This document shows, piece by piece, positions 1 through 6,154 of a DNA stretch of 6,154 bases. The stretch spans positions 1-6,154 of the forward strand of contig JAEZTA010000061.1 of assembly GCA_023443765.1 (NCBI GenBank). Direction: 5' to 3'. The notes beneath the pieces were generated by a model. That model was not told the DNA's origin. It did no database searches and saw only the letters and a list, made by a program, of their open reading frames with translations. The stretch is from Bacteroidota bacterium (GTDB lineage: Bacteria > Bacteroidota > Bacteroidia > Bacteroidales > Rikenellaceae). Made by a program: the position numbers and the translations under genes. Positions within the stretch are counted from its first letter, which is position 1, and each line of letters opens with the position of its first letter.

Positions 1-89
1 ACTTCTGGGATCCCGAGAAGGGCGGCGGCCACGGCCTGAGCTACCCGTTGCAGCGCACGGCGAAGATCGGCGTTCAATACCAATTCTAA
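1..89 (+). CDS. SusC/RagA-family TonB-dependent outer-membrane transporter, C-terminal end only
   Basis: Only the last 28 codons are in the window; the first two bases finish a codon begun upstream. The frame reads FWDPEKGGGHGLSYP followed by LQRTAKIGVQYQF and a TAA stop at 87-89. SusC-family beta-barrels characteristically end this way: a 'YP..R....G....F' final strand with a terminal phenylalanine, the residue recognised by the outer-membrane barrel assembly machinery. The stop lies 20 nt before a full SusD-like gene, which is the invariant partner order of these loci. The protein would be the outer-membrane channel that imports the ligand bound by the SusD lipoprotein, driven by TonB. Substrate cannot be judged from this fragment. 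The family call rests on the tail plus the neighbour and is fairly secure. Confidence 0.88.
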   Translation, partial: FWDPEKGGGHGLSYPLQRTAKIGVQYQF

Positions 90-109
90 TCCCTAAGAAC
101 GATACAGTT

Positions 110-2053
110 ATGAAAAAAATAGCATTGGCTTTAGCCCTCCTTCTGGCAACCTCATCCTGCGATTTTCTGGATGTGGTCCCCGAGGGCAGTCCCACACAGG
201 ACGACATCTACAAAACCCAGGCCCAGGCCGAAAAGATGCTTTTCATGGTCTACGGCAAGTGCCCCGACCTGTTCCACGCCCAGGCCATGCCCGACCTGAA
301 CGGCGGCGACGACATGATTTCGAGCTACTACGGCTCGGTGCGCTACTTCTCGTGGAAGAGCCTCGTATACGCCACCTCGCAGGAGTCGCCGACGAACACC
401 TACTTCAACCTGTGGGGCACGACTTCGGGACTCCCGACGGGCTACTACTCGTATAACCTCTACGAGGGCATCCGCTACGCCTACAACTTCCTGAACAACA
501 TCGAATCGGTTCCCGACATCACGGAAGCCAACCTGCGATACTGGTCGGGCGAGGCGCATTTCCTGATCGCCCACCTGCACCAGATCCTGCTGGAATACTA
601 CGGTCCGGTGGTGATCGTGCGCGAGGAGATCGACCTCAACTCCCCGTCGAGCAGCGTGAACGTGCCGCGCAGCACCTACGACGAGTGCGTCAACTTCATC
701 GAAGAGGAGTTCCGCAAAGCCGCCGACCTGCTGCCCGACTACTGGGGCCCCATCCAGTACGGCCGCGCCATCAAGGCCACGGCACTGGCCTACCGCGCCC
801 GACTGCTGCTCTACGCCGCATCGCCGCTGGTCAACGGCAACGCGGAGTTCTACTCGGACTTCGTCAACAAGGACGGCACGCACCTGATCAACCAGACCTA
901 CGACGCCGAAAAGTGGAAGCGCGCGATGGACGCCGCCAAGGACGCCATCGACTGTGTCGAAGCCTCGGAAGCGACGGGAGCCTACACGATGGACGGCCGC
1001 AAACTCGGCCTGTCGGTGTCGAAAAGCTCCGGCATAACCGACCCGTTCGAACTGGGACGCGCCAACTACACCTACACCTTCACCGGCGACGGTAACTCGA
1101 CGCAGTTCATGAACCAGAACGAGTACCTGATGAGCCTCAACAAGTCGAGCTCGATCACCTACACCCAGCGGCAGTTCGGCTGCCACCTGGCCAGCGACTA
1201 CACGAAGGTTTCGGGCGCTTACCGCGGCTATTCGTGCCCGACGGTCGAGGCCGTACAGATGTATTACACCAAGAACGGCCTGCCCTGGGAGGACGATCCC
1301 GAGACGAAGAATATCGACCCGCTGGCCTACAACGATGCGGCCGGGACGGTCGAAATGCACCTCCACAAGGAGCCGCGTTTCTACGCATCGGTGGGTTACG
1401 ACCGCGGCTCGTACCGGTTCAACGGCGGCAAAATGACCATCAAGGCGCGCAAGGGCGAACCGCAGGGATTCACCGGCAGCTACGACAACGAGTACCAGTC
1501 CTACAACGGCTACTTCTGCCAGAAGTGGGTCAACGAGCAGTCGAAGATGTCGCTCAACTCAAGCGGCAACTATGCCGTCAGCACCTACATGAGCTACGTC
1601 TACCCCTACATGCGCATCGCCGAACTCTACCTGAGCTATGCCGAGGCAGATTTCGAGTACGACGGCACGCTGAGCGACTACGGCTACGACTGCCTGAACA
1701 AAATCCGCGAACGCTGCGGCCTGCCGACGTTCCAGGAGTCGTGGAGCAAGGCCGGCGGCATCCCGTCGGGCCAGAAACTGCGCGACATCATCCGCCGCGA
1801 GCGTTCGATCGAGTTCATGATGGAGGGCCGCCGTTTCCACGACATCCGCCGCTGGAAGATCGCCGAGGAGTGCCTGCGCCCCATCCCGAAAGCCTGGAAC
1901 ATCGAGGGCGACACGGCCGAGAAGTTCTACAAGCTGGGCGACATGAAGGAGAACGACACGCGCATTTTCTCCTCGCCGAAACACTACTGGCTGGCGATCC
2001 CCAACTCGCAGCTCAACATCAACGGCCAACTGGTGCAGAACCCGGGTTATTAA
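110..2053 (+). CDS. SusD/RagB-family outer-membrane glycan-binding lipoprotein
   Basis: This 647-residue protein has the usual length and layout of a SusD-family nutrient-binding lipoprotein, which caps the SusC channel on the cell surface. Residues 1-16 form a lipoprotein signal (MKKIALALALLLATSS) with Cys17 as the lipidation site, followed by DFLDVVPEG, a classic SusD start. The N-terminal half (about 20-225) is the helical SusD-like region, including GRAIKATALAYRARLLLYAA, typical of its TPR-like helices. The C-terminal half carries the family hallmark at about 562-582 (RRERSIEFMMEGRRFHDIRR then W) and ends IPNSQLNINGQLVQNPGY, matching the usual 'IP..E...N..L.QNPGY' terminus. The gene begins 20 nt after the SusC stop without an obvious Shine-Dalgarno sequence; the ATG is fixed by the signal peptide directly after it. 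The binding residues, and so the ligand, cannot be read from sequence alone. No frameshift or truncation is seen. Confidence 0.96.
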   Translation: MKKIALALALLLATSSCDFLDVVPEGSPTQDDIYKTQAQAEKMLFMVYGKCPDLFHAQAMPDLNGGDDMISSYYGSVRYFSWKSLVYATSQESPTNTYFNLWGTTSGLPTGYYSYNLYEGIRYAYNFLNNIESVPDITEANLRYWSGEAHFLIAHLHQILLEYYGPVVIVREEIDLNSPSSSVNVPRSTYDECVNFIEEEFRKAADLLPDYWGPIQYGRAIKATALAYRARLLLYAASPLVNGNAEFYSDFVNKDGTHLINQTYDAEKWKRAMDAAKDAIDCVEASEATGAYTMDGRKLGLSVSKSSGITDPFELGRANYTYTFTGDGNSTQFMNQNEYLMSLNKSSSITYTQRQFGCHLASDYTKVSGAYRGYSCPTVEAVQMYYTKNGLPWEDDPETKNIDPLAYNDAAGTVEMHLHKEPRFYASVGYDRGSYRFNGGKMTIKARKGEPQGFTGSYDNEYQSYNGYFCQKWVNEQSKMSLNSSGNYAVSTYMSYVYPYMRIAELYLSYAEADFEYDGTLSDYGYDCLNKIRERCGLPTFQESWSKAGGIPSGQKLRDIIRRERSIEFMMEGRRFHDIRRWKIAEECLRPIPKAWNIEGDTAEKFYKLGDMKENDTRIFSSPKHYWLAIPNSQLNINGQLVQNPGY

Positions 2054-2060
2054 TCATTTT

Positions 2061-2065
2061 AAGGA
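2061..2065 (+). promoter_or_regulatory. Shine-Dalgarno-like site before the DUF1735 gene
   Basis: AAGGA lies 7 nt before the ATG at 2073, inside the 19-nt gap after the SusD-like gene. It is the only clear purine-rich ribosome-binding-like motif ahead of a start in this window; the other starts are preceded by A/T-rich sequence, as is common in Bacteroidetes. Its presence supports the chosen start but may be coincidental. Confidence 0.4.
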
Positions 2066-2072
2066 AACGACT

Positions 2073-2576
2073 ATGAAAAAGATATTTCTTGTGCTTGCGT
2101 TGTCGGCGGCAGCCTGTTTGGCCGGGTGTTCCGACAACGAAGAGATCGGATACGATGTCGACTCGAAACTGCTGATCCCGAAAAGCGGTCTGCAGAAGAT
2201 CGACCTGACCGAAACCACGACCCAGGTCGACTACAACGTCTGGGTCTACCGGAGCGGCTACAACGACGGCCGTTCGACGGCCACGCTGTCGGTCGACGCC
2301 AAGGCGCTGGCTGACTACAACGCGGCGAACGGCACGGCCTATGTGCTGATGCCCGAGGCTTACTACGACCTCCCGTCGGCGACCATGCAGCTCGGCAACA
2401 ACGACCACACCGACAAGGTCAGCATCAGGCTGGACGTGTCGGCGATCACGGCAGGCAGCCTCTACGTGCTCCCGATCACGGTCAGCAGCCCCGACACGGC
2501 CATCAGTGCATCCGGCGCCACGGTACTGCTCTGTCCGGTTCGCCCCGAAACGGAGCAGCCCCAGAACGCCGGCTGA
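2073..2576 (+). CDS. Single-domain DUF1735 lipoprotein, probable PUL surface accessory protein
   Basis: This 167-residue protein starts with a lipoprotein signal (MKKIFLVLALSAAACLAG) and a good lipobox LAGC, with Cys19 lipidated. The next residues, SDNEE, are acidic like the Bacteroidetes export signal that sends lipoproteins to the cell surface. Residues about 35-155 resemble the DUF1735 (BT_3987-like N-terminal) beta-sandwich: the strand YNVWVYRSGY at 54-63, the block DYNAANGTAYVLMPEAYY at 81-98, and a closing strand around VLLCPVR. This domain is usually the N-terminal module of larger surface glycan-binding proteins or GH18 enzymes in PULs; here the protein ends right after it, with a short PETEQPQNAG tail. 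It sits 19 nt after the SusD-like gene and 46 nt before the next lipoprotein, so it is probably co-transcribed. Role is inferred as ligand binding or as a surface partner of SusC/SusD. No catalytic motif is visible. Confidence 0.85.
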   Translation: MKKIFLVLALSAAACLAGCSDNEEIGYDVDSKLLIPKSGLQKIDLTETTTQVDYNVWVYRSGYNDGRSTATLSVDAKALADYNAANGTAYVLMPEAYYDLPSATMQLGNNDHTDKVSIRLDVSAITAGSLYVLPITVSSPDTAISASGATVLLCPVRPETEQPQNAG

Positions 2577-2622
2577 CGACCGGATCAATCAACTGAAAAA
2601 TTAACCATATAACCTTCCTATT

Positions 2623-4806
2623 ATGAAAAAAGGTTTTTTACCGGTCTTCCTGTCCGCGGTTTTCGCCCTGGCTCTCTGCACATCGTGTAAAGACGACGAG
2701 ACGACCGAATGGAAAGACTTCGATTTCTCGGTAACATCCAACCTTACCACCGAAACCGGAACCGTTCCCTACGAAGGCGCCACGGTCGTATTCACCGTGA
2801 CGACCAACGGCAAGTGGACCTACGCGATAGACCAAAGCAAAACAACCTGGTTCACCCGGCCCACGGTCGACGGCATGACGCTGGCGATCGTGATTCCCGA
2901 AAACACCGTGAGCAAGGAGCGCTCCGGCGTGCTGAAATTCATCTCGGTATCAGACCCGACCCTGACCCAGGAGTTCACCGTCACGCAGGATCCCTCGCCC
3001 CAGGCTCCCGACCCCGAGGCTCCGAAAGCCGACCTGCTGGACGTTGTTTTCCACGCAGACGGAACGGCCGAGGACGTATCGCCCCTGAAGAACGAGGTGA
3101 TCAGCTACCCCGGAACGGCGCTGAACTACTACTACCACGACGTTTACAAACGCATCGTGACCAACTACACCCACACCCCCGGACAAGGCTCCCGCACCAC
3201 CTCTTATTACCGGGTGGACTACTACCAGAACGAGACCTTCAAGAACGGTATGGACGACGGTCACTCGATGGAGGTGGTCTTCCGCTCGAACAAGAACGAC
3301 GGCACCAAGGAGTACAAACCGTTCTCGGCCCATGAGGCGGGCGGCACGGGCTTCCTGATCTGCAAGGAGGGCCAGGGCGGCCATCCGGCCTGCATCACAT
3401 TCCTTCCCAACGTGAGCACGACGGGCAGCAGCAAGTGGATCTGGGCGCAGAGCGACGTTTATCCCGAACCGGGCCGCTACTACCACGTCGTCGGCGTATG
3501 GGACAAAACCGAGGGAAAAGCGTATGTCTATGTCGACGGCGAACTGAAAGGCACGGCCGATGCGGTCGGCAACCTCAACCACGCCAAGGACGGCGCGCGC
3601 TGGTTCGCACTGGGCGGCGACTCGGCAGTCGGTTCGATGGGCAACGCATGGAACGGCGAGGTGGTCCTGGCCCGCGTGTTCGACGATCCGCTGACCGACG
3701 AACAGGTGGCCCTGCTCTACAAGGACGCGAAGTTCGAAAACCAGACCCCCGTCGAGTTCGCGGTTTCCAACCTCACCTACCTCGCAAAGTGCGAGATCGG
3801 CGCTGGTTACACCTACACGATCTACGGCAAAGGGTTCGTGGCCGGCGACAAGGTTAAATTCACCTCCGCGACCACCGTGACCACGGCATTTACGGCCGAC
3901 GCCGCGCTTACCGAACCTTCGGGCGACGAGACCCAGCAGGCGCTGGCCGCAACGATTCCGGACGGAATTCCCAACGGACAGGACCGGTACTTCATGACGC
4001 TCGTCCGCGGCAGCAGCCAGTATCCGCTCGGGCTGGTCGACTTCACCGTCAGCACCAATCCCCGCATCGCGGCGCCCAAAATCATCGCCCACCGCGGCCA
4101 GCACCAGGACGGCGTGGAAGGCGCGACCGAAAATTCGATCGCAGCGCTGACCAACGCCCAGAAACTGGGCATCCACGGCGCCGAGTTCGACGTATGGATC
4201 ACGACCGACGACGTACTGGTCATCAACCACAATGCGACAGTTGCGGGCAGCGATCTGAAAATCGAAGAGAGCGCCTATGCGCAGATCAAGGACCTCACGC
4301 TGGCCAACGGCGAGGTGCTGCCGACGTTCGACGCCTATTTGGAACAGGGCGCCAAGGACGCCTCGATGAAGCTGATCTGCGAGATCAAGACCCACGGTTC
4401 GGCGTCGAGCAACACGCGGGCCGTCAACGCCGTCGTCGCCGCTGTTAAAGCGAAGTCGATGGAAGCCCGGGTCGATTACATTGCGTTCGACTACGAGGTC
4501 TGCAAACAACTGAAGGCAGCCATGCCCGCAGCCAGCGTGCAGTACCTCGGCGGCGACAAGGCTCCGGCCGAAGTCGCGGCCGACAAACTCTCGGGCATCG
4601 ACTACCAGTATTCGAGCGTCCTTGCGAAAAAGCCCGAATGGGTGGCGGAAGCCCACACGAACGGGATCGAAGTCAACGCCTGGACGGTCAATGCGACGGC
4701 CGACATGATCGCCTGCATCGGGCTGGGCGTCGACTACATCACCACCGACAACCCCGCTACGCTGCAAAAGCTGCTGGCCAAGCCGTTCGTCACGGCTCCG
4801 AAATAG
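2623..4806 (+). CDS. Multidomain surface lipoprotein: BACON-like, LamG-like, TIG-like and C-terminal glycerophosphodiester phosphodiesterase
   Basis: This 727-residue protein is predicted to hydrolyse phosphodiesters of glycerophosphodiester type at the cell surface. Residues 1-21 are a lipoprotein signal with Cys22 lipidated; KDDE follows, closely resembling the Bacteroidetes surface-export motif. The lipobox is odd (CTSC, with Cys at -3). Modules in order: a BACON-like beta-sandwich (about 34-123, ending EFTVTQ); a proline-rich linker (124-136); a LamG/concanavalin-like domain (about 138-372, with YYHVVGVWD at 286-294 and AYVYVDGELKG at 300-310); a TIG-like domain (about 376-478, GYTYTIYGKGFVAGDKVKF); and GDPD (about 486-722). 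The GDPD active-site set is intact: HRG 490-492, Glu503, the metal ligands Glu521 and Asp523 in EFDV, His536, Glu587 in EIK, Trp687 in AWTVN and the GVDYITTDNP end. The usual His-Asp pair reads His-Asn at 536-537. Substrate is unknown. The gene lies 46 nt after the DUF1735 gene and is followed by a terminator. The GDPD and lipoprotein calls are firm; the TIG call is weaker. Confidence 0.92.
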   Translation: MKKGFLPVFLSAVFALALCTSCKDDETTEWKDFDFSVTSNLTTETGTVPYEGATVVFTVTTNGKWTYAIDQSKTTWFTRPTVDGMTLAIVIPENTVSKERSGVLKFISVSDPTLTQEFTVTQDPSPQAPDPEAPKADLLDVVFHADGTAEDVSPLKNEVISYPGTALNYYYHDVYKRIVTNYTHTPGQGSRTTSYYRVDYYQNETFKNGMDDGHSMEVVFRSNKNDGTKEYKPFSAHEAGGTGFLICKEGQGGHPACITFLPNVSTTGSSKWIWAQSDVYPEPGRYYHVVGVWDKTEGKAYVYVDGELKGTADAVGNLNHAKDGARWFALGGDSAVGSMGNAWNGEVVLARVFDDPLTDEQVALLYKDAKFENQTPVEFAVSNLTYLAKCEIGAGYTYTIYGKGFVAGDKVKFTSATTVTTAFTADAALTEPSGDETQQALAATIPDGIPNGQDRYFMTLVRGSSQYPLGLVDFTVSTNPRIAAPKIIAHRGQHQDGVEGATENSIAALTNAQKLGIHGAEFDVWITTDDVLVINHNATVAGSDLKIEESAYAQIKDLTLANGEVLPTFDAYLEQGAKDASMKLICEIKTHGSASSNTRAVNAVVAAVKAKSMEARVDYIAFDYEVCKQLKAAMPAASVQYLGGDKAPAEVAADKLSGIDYQYSSVLAKKPEWVAEAHTNGIEVNAWTVNATADMIACIGLGVDYITTDNPATLQKLLAKPFVTAPK

Positions 4807-4838
4807 CCTTGAACGCCCTGCCGTAAATTCCAGGGTTC

Positions 4839-4871
4839 GCAGGCCGGACAATCGTCCGGCCTGCACTTTTT
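4839..4871 (+). terminator. Rho-independent terminator after the GDPD gene
   Basis: GCAGGCCGGAC (4839-4849) pairs perfectly with GTCCGGCCTGC (4854-4864) around the 4-nt loop AATC, giving an 11-bp GC-rich stem. The run TTTTT (4867-4871) begins two bases after the stem, and a second tract of eight T follows from 4884. The hairpin starts 33 nt after the stop of the GDPD gene and lies 64 nt before the GH36 start. It therefore likely ends the SusC-SusD-DUF1735-GDPD transcript or reduces read-through into the galactosidase gene. Confidence 0.85.
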
Positions 4872-4893
4872 AGGGATTTCGCATTTTTTTTCG

Positions 4894-4901
4894 TATGTTT
4901 A
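4894..4901 (+). promoter_or_regulatory. Possible Bacteroidetes -7 promoter element for the GH36 gene
   Basis: TATGTTTA matches seven of the eight positions of the Bacteroidetes -7 consensus TAnnTTTG (the two n positions are free) and lies 33 nt before the ATG at 4935, just after the terminator. The matching -33 element (TTTG, about 19-21 nt upstream) is poor: only a T-run at 4867-4871 is nearby. The position is sensible for restarting transcription after the terminator, but the region is A/T-rich enough to give such a match by chance. Confidence 0.3.
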
Positions 4902-4934
4902 TACCCCAGAATCAACCTTATGTAAAAACACACT

Positions 4935-6154
4935 ATGAAGAAACTTTTAGTATTGACATGGGTCGGCGCGGCGATGCTGTCCGGCAGCATGCTCCGAGCG
5001 GAAAGCATCCTGCTCTCGACCAAAAAATCCTCGCTGCTGCTGACTGCCGAGAAAGGAAAAACGCCTCAGTTCCAGTATTTCGGCGCCCGCGTCGCCTCGC
5101 CCGGCGATGTCCTCAACAGCGGCGTGGCATTCGGCGATCCCGCCTACCCGCAGTTCGGCGCCCAGTGCCACCGCGAAGTAGCCATCCAGGCGACGCACGC
5201 CGACGGCAACATGTCGCTCGAACTCGTCGTCGAATCGGTATCGCGCGAGCAGAACGACGGCGCCGAAACCATCGCCATCGCCATGAAGGACAAGCACTAT
5301 CCGTTCTTCGTCACGCTCTTTTACAAAACCTATGACGACAGCGAAGTGATCGAGACCTGGACCGAAATCAGCCATGCCGAGAAGAAACCCGTGACGCTCT
5401 ACCGCTTTGCATCGGGCTACATGCCCGTCCGCCGCGGCGACACGTGGCTTTCGCATTTCCACGGCACGTGGGGCGCGGAGTGCTACCTCCACGAAGAGCC
5501 CCTGACCGACGGCATGAAGGTGCTCAAGGACAAGAACGGCGTGCGGAACACCCAAAACAACAATCCCTCGTTCATGATCTCGCTCGACGGACAGCCCCGC
5601 GAACTGACGGGCCGCGTCATCGGCGGCACGCTGGCCTGGGGCGGCAACTACCGCATCGCTTTCGACAACGACAACACCCACACGACGCATGTCTTCGCGG
5701 GCATCAACGAGGAGCAGTCCCAGTACACGCTCCAGCCCAAAGAGGTCTTTACGACCCCGGTTTTCGCCTTCACCTTCAGCGACGAGGGCAAGAGCGGCGT
5801 AAGCCGCAACATCCACTCCTGGGCGCGGCTCCACCGGCTCAACCACGGAACCGAGCTGCGCGACATCCTGCTCAACTCGTGGGAGGGCGTCTACTTCAAG
5901 GTCAACCAGGAGGTGATGGACCAGATGATGGGCGACCTTGCGGACCTGGGCGGCGAACTGTTCGTGATGGACGACGGCTGGTTCGGCGACAAATACCCGC
6001 GCAACAACGGCGAGACGAGCCTCGGCGACTGGATGGTCTGCAAAGAGAAGCTCCCGCAGGGCATCGAAGGGCTGACGAAGTCGGCCCGTAAGCACGGTGT
6101 GAAATTCGGCATCTGGATCGAACCCGAGATGACCAACACCAAAAGCGAGCTTTA
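4935..6154 (+). CDS. GH36-family alpha-galactosidase, N-terminal 406 codons (cut by window end)
   Basis: The frame from ATG 4935 stays open to the window edge: 406 codons plus two bases. An in-frame TAA at 4923-4925 makes this the first possible ATG, and it begins a Sec signal peptide (MKKLLVLTWVGAAMLSGSMLRA, likely cut after Ala22). There is no lipobox, so a periplasmic enzyme is expected. GH36 enzymes remove terminal alpha-galactose with retention of configuration. The N-terminal beta-sandwich spans about 23-300. The barrel then begins with family motifs: NSWEGVYF (314-321), LFVMDDGWFG (342-351; the Asp pair 346-347 contacts galactose in this family), GDW (364-366) and GIWIEPEM (392-399). 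Bacterial family members are usually about 700-730 residues, so the catalytic nucleophile Asp (in the KWD motif) and the acid/base Asp lie beyond the window; activity cannot be confirmed here. The 128-nt upstream gap with a terminator suggests partly independent expression. Confidence 0.93.
   Translation, partial: MKKLLVLTWVGAAMLSGSMLRAESILLSTKKSSLLLTAEKGKTPQFQYFGARVASPGDVLNSGVAFGDPAYPQFGAQCHREVAIQATHADGNMSLELVVESVSREQNDGAETIAIAMKDKHYPFFVTLFYKTYDDSEVIETWTEISHAEKKPVTLYRFASGYMPVRRGDTWLSHFHGTWGAECYLHEEPLTDGMKVLKDKNGVRNTQNNNPSFMISLDGQPRELTGRVIGGTLAWGGNYRIAFDNDNTHTTHVFAGINEEQSQYTLQPKEVFTTPVFAFTFSDEGKSGVSRNIHSWARLHRLNHGTELRDILLNSWEGVYFKVNQEVMDQMMGDLADLGGELFVMDDGWFGDKYPRNNGETSLGDWMVCKEKLPQGIEGLTKSARKHGVKFGIWIEPEMTNTKSEL

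Noticed and set aside
152..1366. A 404-codon minus-strand open frame opposite the SusD-like gene
   Set aside because: Same low-complexity Val/Arg/Gly composition with no signal peptide or motif. The + strand frame is an unmistakable SusD-family protein.
2568..2583. CCGG palindromes flanking the stop codon of the DUF1735 gene, considered as a hairpin or terminator
   Set aside because: The possible stem is only about 4 bp and there is no T-tract; CCGG is common in this GC-rich sequence.
2577..2622. Possible internal promoter before the GDPD gene
   Set aside because: The 46-nt gap is A/T-rich, but no TAnnTTTG-like element was found, so simple co-transcription is the better reading.
2574..2623. 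Frameshift or nonsense break of one original DUF1735-LamG gene
   Set aside because: The downstream protein has its own start, signal peptide and lipidated cysteine, and a BACON-like domain precedes the LamG part, so these are two intact genes.
4812..4837. An imperfect hairpin (GAA..CCCTG / CAGGG-TTC) just before the terminator
   Set aside because: Only 5 bp plus 3 bp separated by a bulge, with a 10-nt loop and no T-tract after it. It is much weaker than the perfect stem at 4839-4864 and may be chance.
2950..4866. A 638-codon open frame on the minus strand opposite the GDPD gene
   Set aside because: The translation is rich in Val, Arg, Gly and Asp with no recognisable domain. It mirrors the GC-rich third positions of the well-supported + strand gene, so it is a compositional shadow, and it runs across the terminator hairpin.
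4895..5335. A + strand open frame overlapping the GH36 start in another frame
   Set aside because: It turns into Arg-rich sequence typical of an out-of-frame reading, and the MKK-type signal peptide and GH36 motifs are in the frame starting at 4935.
4947..6095. A 382-codon minus-strand open frame opposite the GH36 gene
   Set aside because: The + strand frame holds a signal peptide and several GH36 motifs in the right order; the antisense frame has none and is explained by codon bias.

Overview
The window suggests a high-GC member of the Bacteroidales. Its genes form a Sus-type glycan-uptake locus (polysaccharide utilisation locus, PUL), its lipoprotein signals are of Bacteroidetes type, and most gene starts lack a strong Shine-Dalgarno sequence. 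The GC-rich third codon positions fit Alistipes/Rikenellaceae better than Bacteroides, but that genus call is an inference from composition only.

Layout, all on the + strand: (1) the last 28 codons of a SusC-like TonB-dependent transporter (1-89); (2) a full-length SusD/RagB-like glycan-binding lipoprotein (110-2053); (3) a small lipoprotein that is essentially one DUF1735 domain (2073-2576); (4) a 727-residue lipoprotein with BACON-like, LamG-like and TIG-like modules followed by a C-terminal glycerophosphodiester phosphodiesterase (GDPD) domain (2623-4806); (5) a perfect 11-bp stem terminator (4839-4871) and a weak promoter candidate; (6) the first 406 codons of a GH36-type alpha-galactosidase that runs off the right edge (4935-6154). 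Gaps between genes 1-4 are 20, 19 and 46 nt, so they look like one operon. The GDPD-GH36 gap is 128 nt and holds the terminator, so the galactosidase may be a separate or attenuated unit. No stretch longer than 300 bases lacks a gene.

Working model (inference): the SusC/SusD pair captures and imports a ligand across the outer membrane. The DUF1735 and BACON-LamG-TIG-GDPD lipoproteins carry acidic residues after the lipidated cysteine that resemble the Bacteroidetes surface-export signal, so phosphodiester cleavage may occur on the cell surface. The GH36 enzyme has a Sec signal without a lipobox and would remove alpha-galactose in the periplasm. A PUL with a phosphodiesterase tethered to carbohydrate-binding modules, next to an alpha-galactosidase, points to a phosphodiester-containing, possibly alpha-galactosylated substrate. 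Galactosylated glycerol-phosphate polymers (lipoteichoic-acid type) or phosphodiester-decorated capsules are possibilities. This pairing is the most interesting aspect of the window.
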